Source: Candidatus Hodarchaeum mangrovi | Lineage (GTDB): Archaea; Asgardarchaeota; Heimdallarchaeia; Hodarchaeales; Hodarchaeaceae | Reading direction: 5' to 3' | DNA length: 64,000 bases | NCBI GenBank assembly: GCA_016839515.1 | Contig: JAEOUE010000127.1 | Coordinates: 28,014 to 92,013 of the forward strand | Part shown: positions 55,692-64,000 of the stretch, piece after piece | How the letters are laid out: each line of letters opens with the position of its first letter | How positions within the stretch are numbered: position 1 is the first letter of the stretch | Made by a program: the position numbers and the translations under genes | Notes under the pieces: model-generated | Told to the model about the DNA's origin: nothing | Seen by the model: only the letters and a program-made list of their open reading frames with translations | Database searches by the model: none

Positions 55692-57644
55692 TTATGCATG
55701 ATATTTTATACTTAAAATATTTATTACCTCGGCAGCATCTTCTGCTGAATCTGCAGCTTGTTCGATCATATTTACTACATCCTTAATAGCAGAAAAAACA
55801 CCAAAATGCATTTGAGTTGCTGAAATATACAGTTGTCGATTCATAGCTTGATACAATAAGTCAAGGTCATGTTCTCTTGCCTGAACTGTGTGATAGATCC
55901 CTTCAACTGCATCTATTTTTATTTCCAAAACTTTCAAAACATCAACTGTTGATCGAACCATTGAACGTAAAGCAATTGCTGCATTATGAAGTTTTTCTTG
56001 AATTAAAGGGGGAATATCATTAATTGATAGCATTTGAATCCGAAATAATGCTCCTAAGGTCAATCCACCAACACGATCAAGTCGACGAGCAATTCGTAGA
56101 AAATTTTCAGAATCAGGTGTCTTATGTAAAGTTTTATAAGTTTCTACAACAATTTCTTGTAATTTACGATCAGCTATAATTTCTAATTCTTTAGCTTTCT
56201 GTGAATAACGAATTAGTCGGTATTGATAATCTTCATCACTTTCAACCAGTTGTTCTAAATATACCAACAAACCATTCGTTGATTGAACTATACATTCTTC
56301 AACTAATTCAGCATGTTCAAGACTAGATCGAAACTGTGACCAACCAGGATGTGTTTCCCGAGCTAGAATAATTATAAAACCACAAATGAATAAAATTACC
56401 CCAGAAACTAATATTGGAATTCTTATTACTATATTCAAGCTTAAACCTTCATCAAACCATAATTGGGCAACAAACCCCGCAAAAATCGGCCCCGTGAAAT
56501 AACCTAAGTCTTTAAAAGATCTATAAAGACCAATTAGTCTGGGTTTATCCACATCAGATGCAATATCTGCAGATATTGTGGGTAAAATAGGGTAATAAAG
56601 CCCAATTGCAAATCCAGCTAATGCAATATTGAATAATAGGAAAATTGAAGGAAAATTAGCTAATGAGAAGATAATTAAAAGGAGAGCTTGAAGAATGAGA
56701 CCAAAAATTACTGGAGTTTTCCGTCCAATCTTATCACTAATCCGACCAGCTAATGGCATTGTAATTGCCCAAAAAAATGTAAAGCTTGCAGTAATCACCC
56801 CTGTTTCTTCAAGTGATAACCCATAGCCATAGTATGAACTATTGAGGATTAATGGCAAGTACAAAACTATAATACTGTCTACCATTTTACTTGTGTGACC
56901 TGTTAATAGCGTTACAAACACAGTTGGTTTTTGAATTAAGGATCCAATACTTCTAGAAGGTTGAAAATCCTCAATAGGAGTTCTAAGCTTTTCAAATTCA
57001 ACTTGAGTACTACTTTTTGTTATTGGTTTGATTGTCAATAATGCAAAACCCACAGCAAGTAGAGAAATTAATGCAGAAAATATGAATGAAGCACCAGTTG
57101 ATCCTGATATCATAGAAATTGTACCAGAGGTTAAAGCACCAAAGGAATATCCACCATATACAGAGAGTTCCATTATTCCAAGCCATTGAGCTCTTCGTGA
57201 TGGTTTGCTAATTTCAGTTAGATAAGTCATTGCAGCAGCATAAAGAATACCCTCACCTGTTCCTAAAAAGGAATTACCGAGGCTAATTATGATAAAACGT
57301 CCTTGGGTTAATAATAAAATAATAGAACCTAAAGCAAAACAGCTAGTACCAAGGATTACTACTTTATTGAGTCCAAGTTTATTTGTAATTTCTCCGGAGA
57401 ATATACCTGCTGTACCCTTAAATAATCCAAAACTTGAAAGAGTAAACGCAATGCTAATCCAACCCCATCCAGTGAACCATTCGGCAACAGGAAGAGTTTG
57501 TTTCGTAAACGCGGAGAGAATTGTGCGTTGGACACCATAAGCAGAAGCAATAAAGAACACAATCATCAAAAGAAGGATTATAAGAAAATTACCAAAGGAA
57601 TTCATCCCTTTTTCTTGATCATTTCCAATTTGTAACTCGTTCAA
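55692..57644 (-). CDS. MFS transporter fused to a PhoU/DUF47-like domain
   Basis: A 650-residue fusion. The first 420 residues are a 12-helix major facilitator transporter with the loop 2-3 signature region KGTAGIFSGEITNKLGLNKVV and the loop 8-9 copy LAGRISDKIGRKTPV. The last 220 residues are helical with PhoU/DUF47 features (AKELEIIADRKLQEIVVE, HDLDLLYQAMNRQL, MHFGVFSAIKDVVNMIEQAADSAEDAAEVI), a fold that binds metals and senses phosphate. PhoU-like domains usually partner PstB or PitA permeases, so attachment to an MFS carrier is unusual. Possibly phosphate or phosphoester export controlled in cis. TTG start with GAGGG 9 bases upstream. Confidence 0.8.
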   Translation of the reverse strand: MNELQIGNDQEKGMNSFGNFLIILLLMIVFFIASAYGVQRTILSAFTKQTLPVAEWFTGWGWISIAFTLSSFGLFKGTAGIFSGEITNKLGLNKVVILGTSCFALGSIILLLTQGRFIIISLGNSFLGTGEGILYAAAMTYLTEISKPSRRAQWLGIMELSVYGGYSFGALTSGTISMISGSTGASFIFSALISLLAVGFALLTIKPITKSSTQVEFEKLRTPIEDFQPSRSIGSLIQKPTVFVTLLTGHTSKMVDSIIVLYLPLILNSSYYGYGLSLEETGVITASFTFFWAITMPLAGRISDKIGRKTPVIFGLILQALLLIIFSLANFPSIFLLFNIALAGFAIGLYYPILPTISADIASDVDKPRLIGLYRSFKDLGYFTGPIFAGFVAQLWFDEGLSLNIVIRIPILVSGVILFICGFIIILARETHPGWSQFRSSLEHAELVEECIVQSTNGLLVYLEQLVESDEDYQYRLIRYSQKAKELEIIADRKLQEIVVETYKTLHKTPDSENFLRIARRLDRVGGLTLGALFRIQMLSINDIPPLIQEKLHNAAIALRSMVRSTVDVLKVLEIKIDAVEGIYHTVQAREHDLDLLYQAMNRQLYISATQMHFGVFSAIKDVVNMIEQAADSAEDAAEVINILSIKYHA

Positions 57645-58050
57645 ATATAACCCTCTAAATAATTATTCTTTTAATCTTTTTAATCCAGTAATACTTATAT
57701 GAACCAATTTAGCAACTTAAAGTGTTATATTTAACTTTTATTAATAGAATTACATATCCCAATTTGAATTGACCCATAGTCACCGTGCATCCAAGCATCA
57801 AGGCTAATTTTTCAATTATCTCTAAGTATAACATCTCTAATAATTTCAATGGAATTTCTAACAAACAATTTTTTGTTTATTTTTGGAAAATTGACTTCAA
57901 ATTGATGAAGAACCATTCTACATCGATAGAGGAAGATTAACAAAGTAAATAATCAATATTATGCTATAAACTAGATTGATAAAAAAAATATTAGATTTGA
58001 ATGATAAAGGAATATCTTGCAAAAAATCGAAGGAAAGGAAAAAAATTAGC
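57645..58050. other. Gene-free interval upstream of the MFS-PhoU gene
   Basis: This 406-base interval separates two leftward genes. It should hold the MFS-PhoU promoter and the 3' end of the membrane-protein transcript. A short less AT-rich part lies near 57770-57815 (GACCCATAGTCACCGTGCAT), but no tRNA-like or box C/D-like structure could be supported. A-rich and T-rich runs fill the rest. No protein-like open frame was seen. Confidence 0.4.
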
Positions 58051-59058
58051 TTAAGAAACCGTTTCCTTTCCAGAAATATATTTTTTCCGTGAAACAAGGT
58101 CTAAAATACGAACTATAAAGAATGTACCTACAATTCCTACTCCAATACCAAACATAAGTAAGATAGTAAAAATAAATCCGATTCCGAGAGGACCTTGAAG
58201 TTGATCACCAGCTTCAGTTATTAATACAAAGATTCCTGCAAAGAATACCCAGACTCCTAGACCAAGAGTCATTGAAAGAACCTTTTTGTGAAAACCTAAA
58301 TTTCTTGCATTTAAACGCTCATGTCCAATAATTAGACCACCTAAAAGGTCATTAAATCGGTTGTAGATTTGATTTAATGCATTATACAATTGACGTGGAA
58401 TTTTAATGAGATATTTGATGAAATTCAATGCTTTAGAGAAAATTGTTCCTAATACCCCAGTTTCTGAAATAATTATCCAAATTATTGCTAACATAAATCC
58501 AATAATACCTATTCCAATGAAAAGCATCAAAGGATCATCAAAAATCTGTTTTATGAACCAGGAAATTCCTGCAAATATTACATCGAAAAATAAATCAAGA
58601 AGTCCAAATCTGTCTAATATTACGTTTCCTTGAGCATCCCTTGCGTCAATTCCTATAATCCAAAGAATGATCTCTAAGAAAAATCCTAGAATATCTCCAA
58701 TAAGTGCAATTATTGAGGTTAATTCAATATTATCGAAAAAAGATCTGATTCCCTCCTGATCGGATAGGAAAACTAGAATTCCAAATAATATTCCACCAAA
58801 AAACCCAGAAAGGATGAAAAATCCTGGAATAGTTTCCATAAAATTTCGTTCATCAAGTTCAAGAGCTAAACTAGGATCTTTCTTACTTCTTATAAATCGG
58901 ATACTACGTCCGAACATACGAAAGATCCATACATACGGATAGAAGATAACCTTAAAGATAAAAGTAATTAGTGACCAAATTCCACCGAATATAGCAGAAA
59001 TATCCTCTTTTCCGAACCCATCACTAAGATCAAAGCGATTGCGTTTATCTGTTGACAA
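58051..59058 (-). CDS. Polytopic membrane protein, unknown family
   Basis: A 335-residue protein with about six transmembrane segments: SLITFIFKVIFYPYVWIFRMFG, FFILSGFFGGILFGILVFL, SIIALIGDILGFFLEIILWIIG, LFIGIGIIGFMLAIIWIII, LGLGVWVFFAGIFVLI and GFIFTILLMFGIGVGIVGTFFIV. The N-terminus is hydrophilic and a basic KKYISGKETVS tail ends it. No transporter or enzyme signature is visible. A TTG start is supported by GAGAGGT 8 bases before it. It is divergently arranged against actin, separated by 712 bases. Confidence 0.7.
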   Translation of the reverse strand: MSTDKRNRFDLSDGFGKEDISAIFGGIWSLITFIFKVIFYPYVWIFRMFGRSIRFIRSKKDPSLALELDERNFMETIPGFFILSGFFGGILFGILVFLSDQEGIRSFFDNIELTSIIALIGDILGFFLEIILWIIGIDARDAQGNVILDRFGLLDLFFDVIFAGISWFIKQIFDDPLMLFIGIGIIGFMLAIIWIIISETGVLGTIFSKALNFIKYLIKIPRQLYNALNQIYNRFNDLLGGLIIGHERLNARNLGFHKKVLSMTLGLGVWVFFAGIFVLITEAGDQLQGPLGIGFIFTILLMFGIGVGIVGTFFIVRILDLVSRKKYISGKETVS

Positions 59059-59650
59059 TTAAATACCTCTCTTTTTTTTTTCTTAATTGACTGTTTATTA
59101 AATTTTTAATTAAAATTATGGATAAGATATACTCTTAGAGAACTCATATTCGATTTTAAATATTTTTTTATTCTGAAAAGATGTTAAGAATACCAGAAAG
59201 AGATAGCACCTTGGATAGAAATTTACTAAGATTTAATCTTTTAATTATTGCTTTAATTATTATTTTTTATTTATTCAAGGTAATAATATTCTATTAATAT
59301 CTTTTTTTTGAATAAGAACTTCCCCTTAAAATTAACTAAAAAAATAGTTCTAAAAAATTATATTAATTACTCCTAACTCTATAAAAATGGTCTGAATGAA
59401 TAAAAGATTGATTTTATTGGGGTTTAAGTAGAAGAACTTTTTCACATTTTTATCGCTGCTCTTCGCTTTATATTCATTAACATATTCTCAAAATCTCTAA
59501 TTTAAGACTTTTAAACGCGCCTCTTAAACTTCAGCAAGACCTATTTTGTCGGGATTTACTGCCAAAATTATACTTTAAAGACAATTTTCAATCAAAAGGA
59601 TATGTTTATAAAATAACTGAAGAATGTGCTACTTGCAATAAGGCTCTAGG

Positions 59651-59700
59651 AACTTCTCAGATATTATTTCGTTAAATTGACCGAAACGATATCTGAAGTT
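59651..59700 (+). promoter_or_regulatory. Long imperfect hairpin just upstream of the actin TATA box
   Basis: Arms AACTTC, AGATAT, TTTCG pair with CGAAA, ATATCT, GAAGTT: 17 base pairs with a two-base bulge, a 2x2 internal mismatch and a 10-base loop (TTAAATTGAC). It ends 3 bases before the TATA box, so it is upstream of the actin transcript. It may be an operator, or the terminator-like end or body of a small upstream RNA. The structure is read directly; role is inference. Confidence 0.5.
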
Positions 59701-59702
59701 TA

Positions 59703-59713
59703 TTTAAATAAAT
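59703..59713 (+). promoter_or_regulatory. TATA box of the actin gene
   Basis: TTTAAATAAAT lies 58-68 bases before the actin ATG, predicting transcription start near 59735 and a leader of about 35 bases that includes AGTGAG 7 bases before the ATG. The arrangement is that of a standard archaeal promoter. Confidence 0.5.
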
Positions 59714-59770
59714 AAGCATATTTCAGAATTTTAAACAGCCTAATAAAAATATCAAATAAGTGAGAAAAAA

Positions 59771-60913
59771 ATGTCAGTAGCAGAAGGAATTACCGGAAAA
59801 CCCCTTGTTATCGATAATGGTACTGGACTGAGTAAGAATGGATATGCAGGCGAAGATCAACCACGTTCTGTCTTCCCTACCTTGATTGGTTATCCAAAAT
59901 ACCAATCAATTATGTCTGACGTAGATCATTACGTTCGTGAGTATTACGTAGGTGAAGAAGCAATGAACCTACGGGGTGTACTTAAGCTCATCTATCCCAT
60001 TGTTCACGGAGTCGTCACAGATTGGGATGCTATGGAAAAAATTTGGCATTACACCTTCCACAATGATTTACGAGTAAATCCAAGTGAACATCCAATACTT
60101 CTAACAGAAGCTCCTCTTAACCCAGGAAAAAACCGTGAAAAAATGGCAGAAATCCTGTTCGAAACTTTCAATGTTCCCGCAATGTATGTCTCAATGCAAG
60201 CAGTTCTCTCTCTCTATGCCTCTGGTCGAACAACGGGATTAGTTATTGATGCAGGTGATGGTGTCATTCATATCGTTCCTATTTATGAAGGATTCGCAAT
60301 TTCCCATGCTATCAGTCGTATTGATATAGCTGGACGGGACATTACAGAGTATCTGCGAAGATTACTTCGCACCCGTGGGCGTGCATTAACGTCTTCTGCA
60401 GAACGAGAAATCGTTCGTGATATTAAAGAAAGACTATGTTATGTTGCTCTAGATCCAGAAAAAGAATTGAAATTAGCTGAAAAAGTCTCTGGTATGGAAA
60501 AGCAATACACACTCCCTGATGGTGAAACTCTTACCATTGGTCCAGAACGTTTCCTTGCCCCTGAAGCTTTCTTCAATCCCAGTGCAATCGGGAAAGAAGA
60601 AACTCCTTTGGATGAAGCAATCTATAAATCAGTTCAATTATGCGATATTGACCTTCGTAAAGAGCTCTATCAGAATATCGTCCTCTCTGGTGGAAGTACA
60701 ATGTTCCCAGGTTTAAAGGAACGATTACACAAAGAATTAACAGAGTTAGTTCCTGAAAATGTAGAGATAAGAATTGTTGCTCCTCCTGAACGACGATATT
60801 CGGTTTGGATTGGTGGATCAATTCTTTCATCATTGAAAACTTTCCAGCGTCTATGGGTATCCCGAAAAGTGTATCAAGAACAAGGCCCTGGTGTCATTAA
60901 AAGGGCTATCTAA
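59771..60913 (+). CDS. Asgard actin (lokiactin-type)
   Basis: A 380-residue actin, nearly the eukaryotic length of 375 and clearly closer to eukaryotic actin than to crenactin or MreB. Phosphate loop 1 is [15 protein letters not shown]; loop 2 is [69 protein letters not shown] and [11 protein letters not shown] also match. The catalytic Gln (MQAVLS) and His (GVIH) are kept, so it should hydrolyse ATP and polymerise. The C-terminus ends in [10 protein letters not shown], comparable to the eukaryotic ESGPSIVHRKCF. It forms filaments of the archaeal cytoskeleton. Monocistronic, with its own promoter and a T-rich terminator. Codon choice differs mildly from neighbours (more CGT/CCC), suggesting high expression. 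Confidence 0.97.
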   Translation: MSVAEGITGKPLVIDNGTGLSKNGYAGEDQPRSVFPTLIGYPKYQSIMSDVDHYVREYYVGEEAMNLRGVLKLIYPIVHGVVTDWDAMEKIWHYTFHNDLRVNPSEHPILLTEAPLNPGKNREKMAEILFETFNVPAMYVSMQAVLSLYASGRTTGLVIDAGDGVIHIVPIYEGFAISHAISRIDIAGRDITEYLRRLLRTRGRALTSSAEREIVRDIKERLCYVALDPEKELKLAEKVSGMEKQYTLPDGETLTIGPERFLAPEAFFNPSAIGKEETPLDEAIYKSVQLCDIDLRKELYQNIVLSGGSTMFPGLKERLHKELTELVPENVEIRIVAPPERRYSVWIGGSILSSLKTFQRLWVSRKVYQEQGPGVIKRAI

Positions 60914-60923
60914 ACCCTCCTCT

Positions 60924-60949
60924 CTTTTTTTTACTTTTTTTCAATTTTT
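60924..60949 (+). terminator. T-rich terminator of the actin gene
   Basis: Ten bases after the actin stop come three T tracts (T8, T7 and T5 within CTCTTTTTTTTACTTTTTTT and the following bases). Oligo-T runs are sufficient for archaeal transcription termination. The remaining interval to the protease gene holds a hydrophobic shadow ORF that I reject. Confidence 0.6.
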
Positions 60950-61127
60950 CTTATTTATCGATAAATTCATTCTAGTATTCCTTATTCCTTTTTCAAGACA
61001 AGAACAATGGACACAAATTCTTACCTATGGACTTTTACATCAGAACATCTTTATAATCATGTTTTACGAGATTTTACTAAGTACATTCATTATTATTATT
61101 TATTTCTCTTGAAAGTTGGGCAGTATA

Positions 61128-62648
61128 ATGAAATTTAAATATAATTCTATAATTAAGAATATCCTGTTGATTTTTATTTTCCTCTTATCAATTTTTCTAC
61201 CTTTTTTAAATTTTAATTTTACAATAAAGATAGTTCAAGCCGAGAATGAAATTTTATATCCACCTACATATCTTTTATCAACAAATATTAAAAATCTTCA
61301 GAGTAATGTTTATACATTAGAAGAAGAAGACATTTTTGGGGTTTGGGATTTTGTTAATAATGAAAACAAATATGTTACAGCAACATGCAAAGCTATCAAT
61401 AGAGAATCTTATATATTTGTTGATAATGCAATTATTGTTGGGGCCAATTTAACTGAAATTGGGAGAATTATAGATGATATAATGATCCCTATTATGGATT
61501 CAAATTTTGCCCCTCCAACAGATAGAGACAATAATGGAAAAATTGTAATTCTTCTGACTAGAATTTCAGGTGGAGTAGGAGGATATTTTTCTTCATCTGA
61601 TTATTGGAATTACGGAGAAATAGTATTTATTGATGCAGAACTAGGTATCAGTGACGATACACTAATTCACGAAATCCAGCATCTAGTTCATTATGGATTG
61701 GATTCAAATGAAATGCGTTGGTTTGATGAAGGATGTTCACGGTTCTCTGAAATCTTATTAAGTCTAGCTTATGGGTACAATCATTCTTTTAGCTTGTATT
61801 ATCCACGGGGAACTTCATTACTCTATTGGGATTATGATATTCCTGGGAACAATTATCAAGCATCTCAAACTTTTATTGCTTATCTCTATGATCAATATGG
61901 TTCAGCTAATCTTTCCGCAATATATCGTGCCTCTTCAGGTGGGGTAAATTTGCATAGTTCTGCAGCCATAATGGCTGTAGTAAGTCAGTACTCTCCCTCC
62001 TTAACTTTTGAACAATTATATATGAATTGGATCATAGCTAGTTCTATTGATTCTCGTTATTATGGTGATATTCGTGAATATTCATATAATTCATTCAATT
62101 GCATGCCAGACTATTATTCGTTCCCAGAGACTGGAGGATTCGCAAAAAAATATCCATATGAAGAAGTAAATCAAATCGATCCTTGGGCAACCAAAATTTA
62201 CAATTTCCGTGATTTCCCTGATCCTAATCAAATCAATATTTCATTTAACGTTCCCAGTGGATCTCATGATCATCCTTTTGGAGTCAATATTATTAAAGAA
62301 ACAATCTTTAACTTTACATACTCAGAATTTGATCTTGAATCATATTATTTTGATCCTACTAATATTTCTGAGGGCTTTTTCATTACATTAAACCAAACTG
62401 AAGAAGGATTCTCTCGCATTCTTCTTACTGTTAGTCATTTAGATGGTGGTTTAGGTGATTTCGCAAGTAATATACCAGTTTTAGAGAAGAATGTTGAATA
62501 TGAACTACATGTGATAAGTCAAGCAGAAATTAATGATTCTTCAGATACCAAAACACTTACTACTCCCTCTAAGATTTCTCTTACAATTTCACTATTTACA
62601 TATCTTATTATTGGAATTGGGATGACAATCTGGAGAAAAAAGAGATAA
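61128..62648 (+). CDS. Exported HExxH metalloprotease (M30/hyicolysin-like), membrane-anchored
   Basis: A protein of about 506 residues with a signal peptide (NILLIFIFLLSIFLPFLNFNF), an extracellular protease domain and a C-terminal helix (LTISLFTYLIIGIGMTIW, then RKKR). The zinc-binding motif is LIHEIQHLVHYG (about residues 180-191) with a downstream WFDEGCSRFSE providing the third ligand Glu, as in M30-type gluzincins. The region before it (NNGKIVILLTRISGGVGGYF) fits the same family. The C-terminal 150 residues are beta-rich. The ORF opens at TTG 61116; ATG 61128 gives a cleaner signal peptide. Likely digests external proteins. It follows actin after a terminator, so is probably independent. 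Confidence 0.8.
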   Translation: MKFKYNSIIKNILLIFIFLLSIFLPFLNFNFTIKIVQAENEILYPPTYLLSTNIKNLQSNVYTLEEEDIFGVWDFVNNENKYVTATCKAINRESYIFVDNAIIVGANLTEIGRIIDDIMIPIMDSNFAPPTDRDNNGKIVILLTRISGGVGGYFSSSDYWNYGEIVFIDAELGISDDTLIHEIQHLVHYGLDSNEMRWFDEGCSRFSEILLSLAYGYNHSFSLYYPRGTSLLYWDYDIPGNNYQASQTFIAYLYDQYGSANLSAIYRASSGGVNLHSSAAIMAVVSQYSPSLTFEQLYMNWIIASSIDSRYYGDIREYSYNSFNCMPDYYSFPETGGFAKKYPYEEVNQIDPWATKIYNFRDFPDPNQINISFNVPSGSHDHPFGVNIIKETIFNFTYSEFDLESYYFDPTNISEGFFITLNQTEEGFSRILLTVSHLDGGLGDFASNIPVLEKNVEYELHVISQAEINDSSDTKTLTTPSKISLTISLFTYLIIGIGMTIWRKKR

Positions 62649-62668
62649 TCCTTCCTTATCCTACACTA

Positions 62669-63406
62669 TTAAGCGTCAATTAATTGAGTCAAAGTTTTAC
62701 GATACATACCAACCAGTTCTTCTGAGAGTTCATTTTCAAGGATATAATTAATACGGGAAAGAACCTTCTGGATGCGATCGTGATCCCCTGCTTCGAGAAT
62801 ATTGTTTAATAATAGAATTAAAGTTTTCAATCTGACTTCTAGTAGCTTTTGTTCTTCTTTACTGAGCACATTTACGTGATAAGACTGAAGATAATTATCC
62901 ACAACTCCACGAACTTTTTCACCAGCCATGTTAACATTTATTTTCTCAAGAAGAAGCCCATCCGCTGCCTCAGTAATATCTCCAAGTACTCCTCGCTTAT
63001 TAAAAACTGGTTCTCCTCCATAAGCCTCAAAAAAGCGTTGAAAGATTCCTTGGATCTGTCTTAAGTCAATCCAAGCACTTTCCATAAGAAACGAAGGTAT
63101 TAATAATGAAATAAGATTAATCATCTGACCTCCTCGATTTTTTTCTGAGACTTCATACAAAACAGTTGAAACAGAAAACATCTCATATTCTGGAAAAGGA
63201 ATTGTAGCAAGCATTTTCGAGTAGGAAATATTAGTGGGTCGACTGGCAAAGACAGACATTCCTCTCAGTGAAACAGAAAACATAATTTCGTCAGATAAAG
63301 TCTCTGGTGTCCAAGCAATGGGAACAGCACCTTTATCTTCATCAAATTCAGTCCATAAAGCACCCATTAATATTTTATACGTTGTCATTCGTACATAACA
63401 CACCAT
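62669..63406 (-). CDS. Longin-like N-terminal domain protein (tentative)
   Basis: A 245-residue soluble protein. The first 110 residues have the strand-helix order of longin-type domains: KILMGALWTEFDEDKGAVPIAW, a central helix, MLATIPFPEYEMFSVSTVLYEV and a helix GQMINLISLLIPSFL; the FDE-x-x-G-x-x-P turn resembles longin/roadblock-related proteins. The rest is helical with a coiled-coil-like end (KLLEVRLKTLILLLNNILEAG). Longin domains act with small GTPases in eukaryotic trafficking, and Asgard genomes carry several. M1 has no ribosome binding site; the seventh residue Met (63388) is an alternative start. Fold call is inference. Confidence 0.5.
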   Translation of the reverse strand: MVCYVRMTTYKILMGALWTEFDEDKGAVPIAWTPETLSDEIMFSVSLRGMSVFASRPTNISYSKMLATIPFPEYEMFSVSTVLYEVSEKNRGGQMINLISLLIPSFLMESAWIDLRQIQGIFQRFFEAYGGEPVFNKRGVLGDITEAADGLLLEKINVNMAGEKVRGVVDNYLQSYHVNVLSKEEQKLLEVRLKTLILLLNNILEAGDHDRIQKVLSRINYILENELSEELVGMYRKTLTQLIDA

Positions 63407-63562
63407 TGAAATGATGGACAGCTAAATTGCAATTCATATCCCATGAATTTATTTATAATAAAAGAACTTCGTTGAGAATTACCAAAATATTAGTAAAACT
63501 AAAGTTCGTTTAGATTATCTTACGAAGCTACCTATCATATAAATAATTAATAAAAACCTCTT

Positions 63563-63901
63563 TTATTCTGATTCGATCACATGCTGTTCTTTGATCATTT
63601 CCTCGACAATCCTACAAATTTTGAGGATTTTAAGGTCAGCTAAAGAATAATATACTTCGTTATGCTCGCGTCTTGTATTTACAACACCTTTATCCCTTAA
63701 AACCTTTAAATGTTGGGATATAAAAGGCTGACGCTCCTTAGTTAATTCCTGAATTGTATTAACATTCTTTTCTCCATCCTTAAGGAGATAAAGTAACTTT
63801 AATCGAAATGGATGCGTTAAAGACTGGCAAAGATTGGCCTGTAATTCTAAAAGACTATCTTCTCCACCGTTCAAGTCCATTTCTGTCAATTCAAAGCTCA
63901 T
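63563..63901 (-). CDS. ArsR-family transcription regulator
   Basis: A winged-helix regulator of about 112 residues. The HTH is complete: LTHPFRLKLLYLLKDGEKNVNTIQELTKERQPFISQHLKVLRDKGVV with the wing RREHNEVYYSLAD. The classic metal-binding ELCVCDL motif is absent, so it is not a canonical arsenic or metal sensor; it has a single Cys near the start (LCQSL) and one in KICRIVEE. The ORF opens at ATG 63919; the in-frame ATG 63901 has GTGGT about 8 bases before it and follows a TATATA sequence at the right distance, so I prefer it. Confidence 0.85.
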   Translation of the reverse strand: MSFELTEMDLNGGEDSLLELQANLCQSLTHPFRLKLLYLLKDGEKNVNTIQELTKERQPFISQHLKVLRDKGVVNTRREHNEVYYSLADLKILKICRIVEEMIKEQHVIESE

Positions 63902-64000
63902 ATTACCACTAATTAGCATATTGTAAAAAAGCTATATAACGTTTCTTGTAATATTCAAAAAGAGGAATACTTTTAAATACACAATCAAAATTCTAATCAA

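Larger units (their letters stand above)
59059..59770. other. Long non-coding region upstream of actin
   Basis: A 712-base interval between the divergent membrane protein and actin. The left 330 bases are nearly pure A/T. From about 59440 to 59700 the sequence is clearly less AT-rich (for example TCGCTGCTCTTCGC and AACGCGCCTC) and includes the long hairpin at 59651-59700; this part could hold a small RNA or a structured control region. The actin TATA box follows at 59703. No open frame longer than a few codons with good context was seen. Confidence 0.5.

Noticed and set aside
57645-58050. tRNA or small RNA gene in the less AT-rich patch near 57770-57815
   Set aside because: No acceptor-stem pairing, T-loop or box C/D motifs could be found by eye; no tRNA was found elsewhere either.
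60891-61112. Hydrophobic 73-codon ORF between actin and the protease
   Set aside because: It overlaps the actin end and runs through T-rich terminator tracts, giving a Phe/Ile-rich peptide typical of chance translation; no ribosome binding site.

Overview
This is a strongly AT-rich, gene-dense stretch of archaeal chromosome, and it most likely comes from an Asgard archaeon (Promethearchaeota). The best evidence is a 380-residue actin very close to the eukaryotic fold and length (59771..60913), a Rab/Ras-like small GTPase with all five G motifs (41299..41862), and a protein carrying two roadblock/LC7-type domains (39679..40407). Archaeal markers agree: RadA, an archaeal-type glyceraldehyde-3-phosphate dehydrogenase, a family-B DNA polymerase, an inositol-1-phosphate synthase, a GT-C type membrane glycosyltransferase, GGTGA-like ribosome binding sites and TATA-type promoters. 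The exact class within Asgard cannot be fixed from this sequence alone. No rRNA, tRNA, CRISPR array or insertion sequence was seen.

Layout. 1-9392: the end of an unknown gene, a Cas4-like Fe-S protein with apparently lost nuclease residues, a membrane protein, then a leftward operon running from a 1,597-residue surface protein through a YdjM-type membrane hydrolase and an anchored exported protein to a RadB-like ATPase with a P-loop-less partner. 9683-17192: a DNA-repair block, radA - degenerate HerA-like ATPase - XPD/Rad3-like Fe-S helicase, facing a degenerate Hef/FANCM-XPF-like protein and a small cysteine-rich protein. 17304-22302: an MmcB-like nuclease-fold protein, a repeat/zinc-ribbon protein, a membrane protein and an MrfA/Hrq1-type helicase. 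22465-31398: a LuxE-LuxC type acyl-reductase pair, HEAT protein, Lrp-type and other winged-helix regulators, a ParA/MinD-like ATPase, and a MacB/LolD-like ABC exporter.

31602-46337: GT-C glycosyltransferase, RtcB-like protein divergent from a GalT-like protein, two paralogous winged-helix regulators (the second overlapping GAPDH), the double roadblock protein, a TPR protein, the small GTPase, a zinc-ribbon/nuclease-like protein, acylphosphatase, inositol phosphate synthase. 46987-64000: a very large alpha-2-macroglobulin with an intact thioester motif, DNA polymerase B, an MFS-PhoU fusion, membrane protein, actin, an exported M30-like metalloprotease, a longin-like candidate and an ArsR-type regulator.

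Two themes stand out. First, the first 17 kb holds several proteins that look like repair enzymes with the catalytic motifs worn away but the fold retained (Cas4-like, RecA-like, HerA-like, Hef-like), next to active-looking RadA and XPD-like partners. This could be a multi-subunit repair or recombination complex with scaffold pseudoenzymes. Second, several regulatory elements can be read directly: an ACCCRTAY half-site pair with identical 13-nt spacing just downstream of the TATA boxes of both winged-helix paralogs, a hairpin that would cover the ribosome binding site of a small cysteine-rich protein, a 20-bp palindrome with heptad repeats, and a long hairpin upstream of the actin promoter. 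All function calls rest on motif recognition by eye; no database search was possible.
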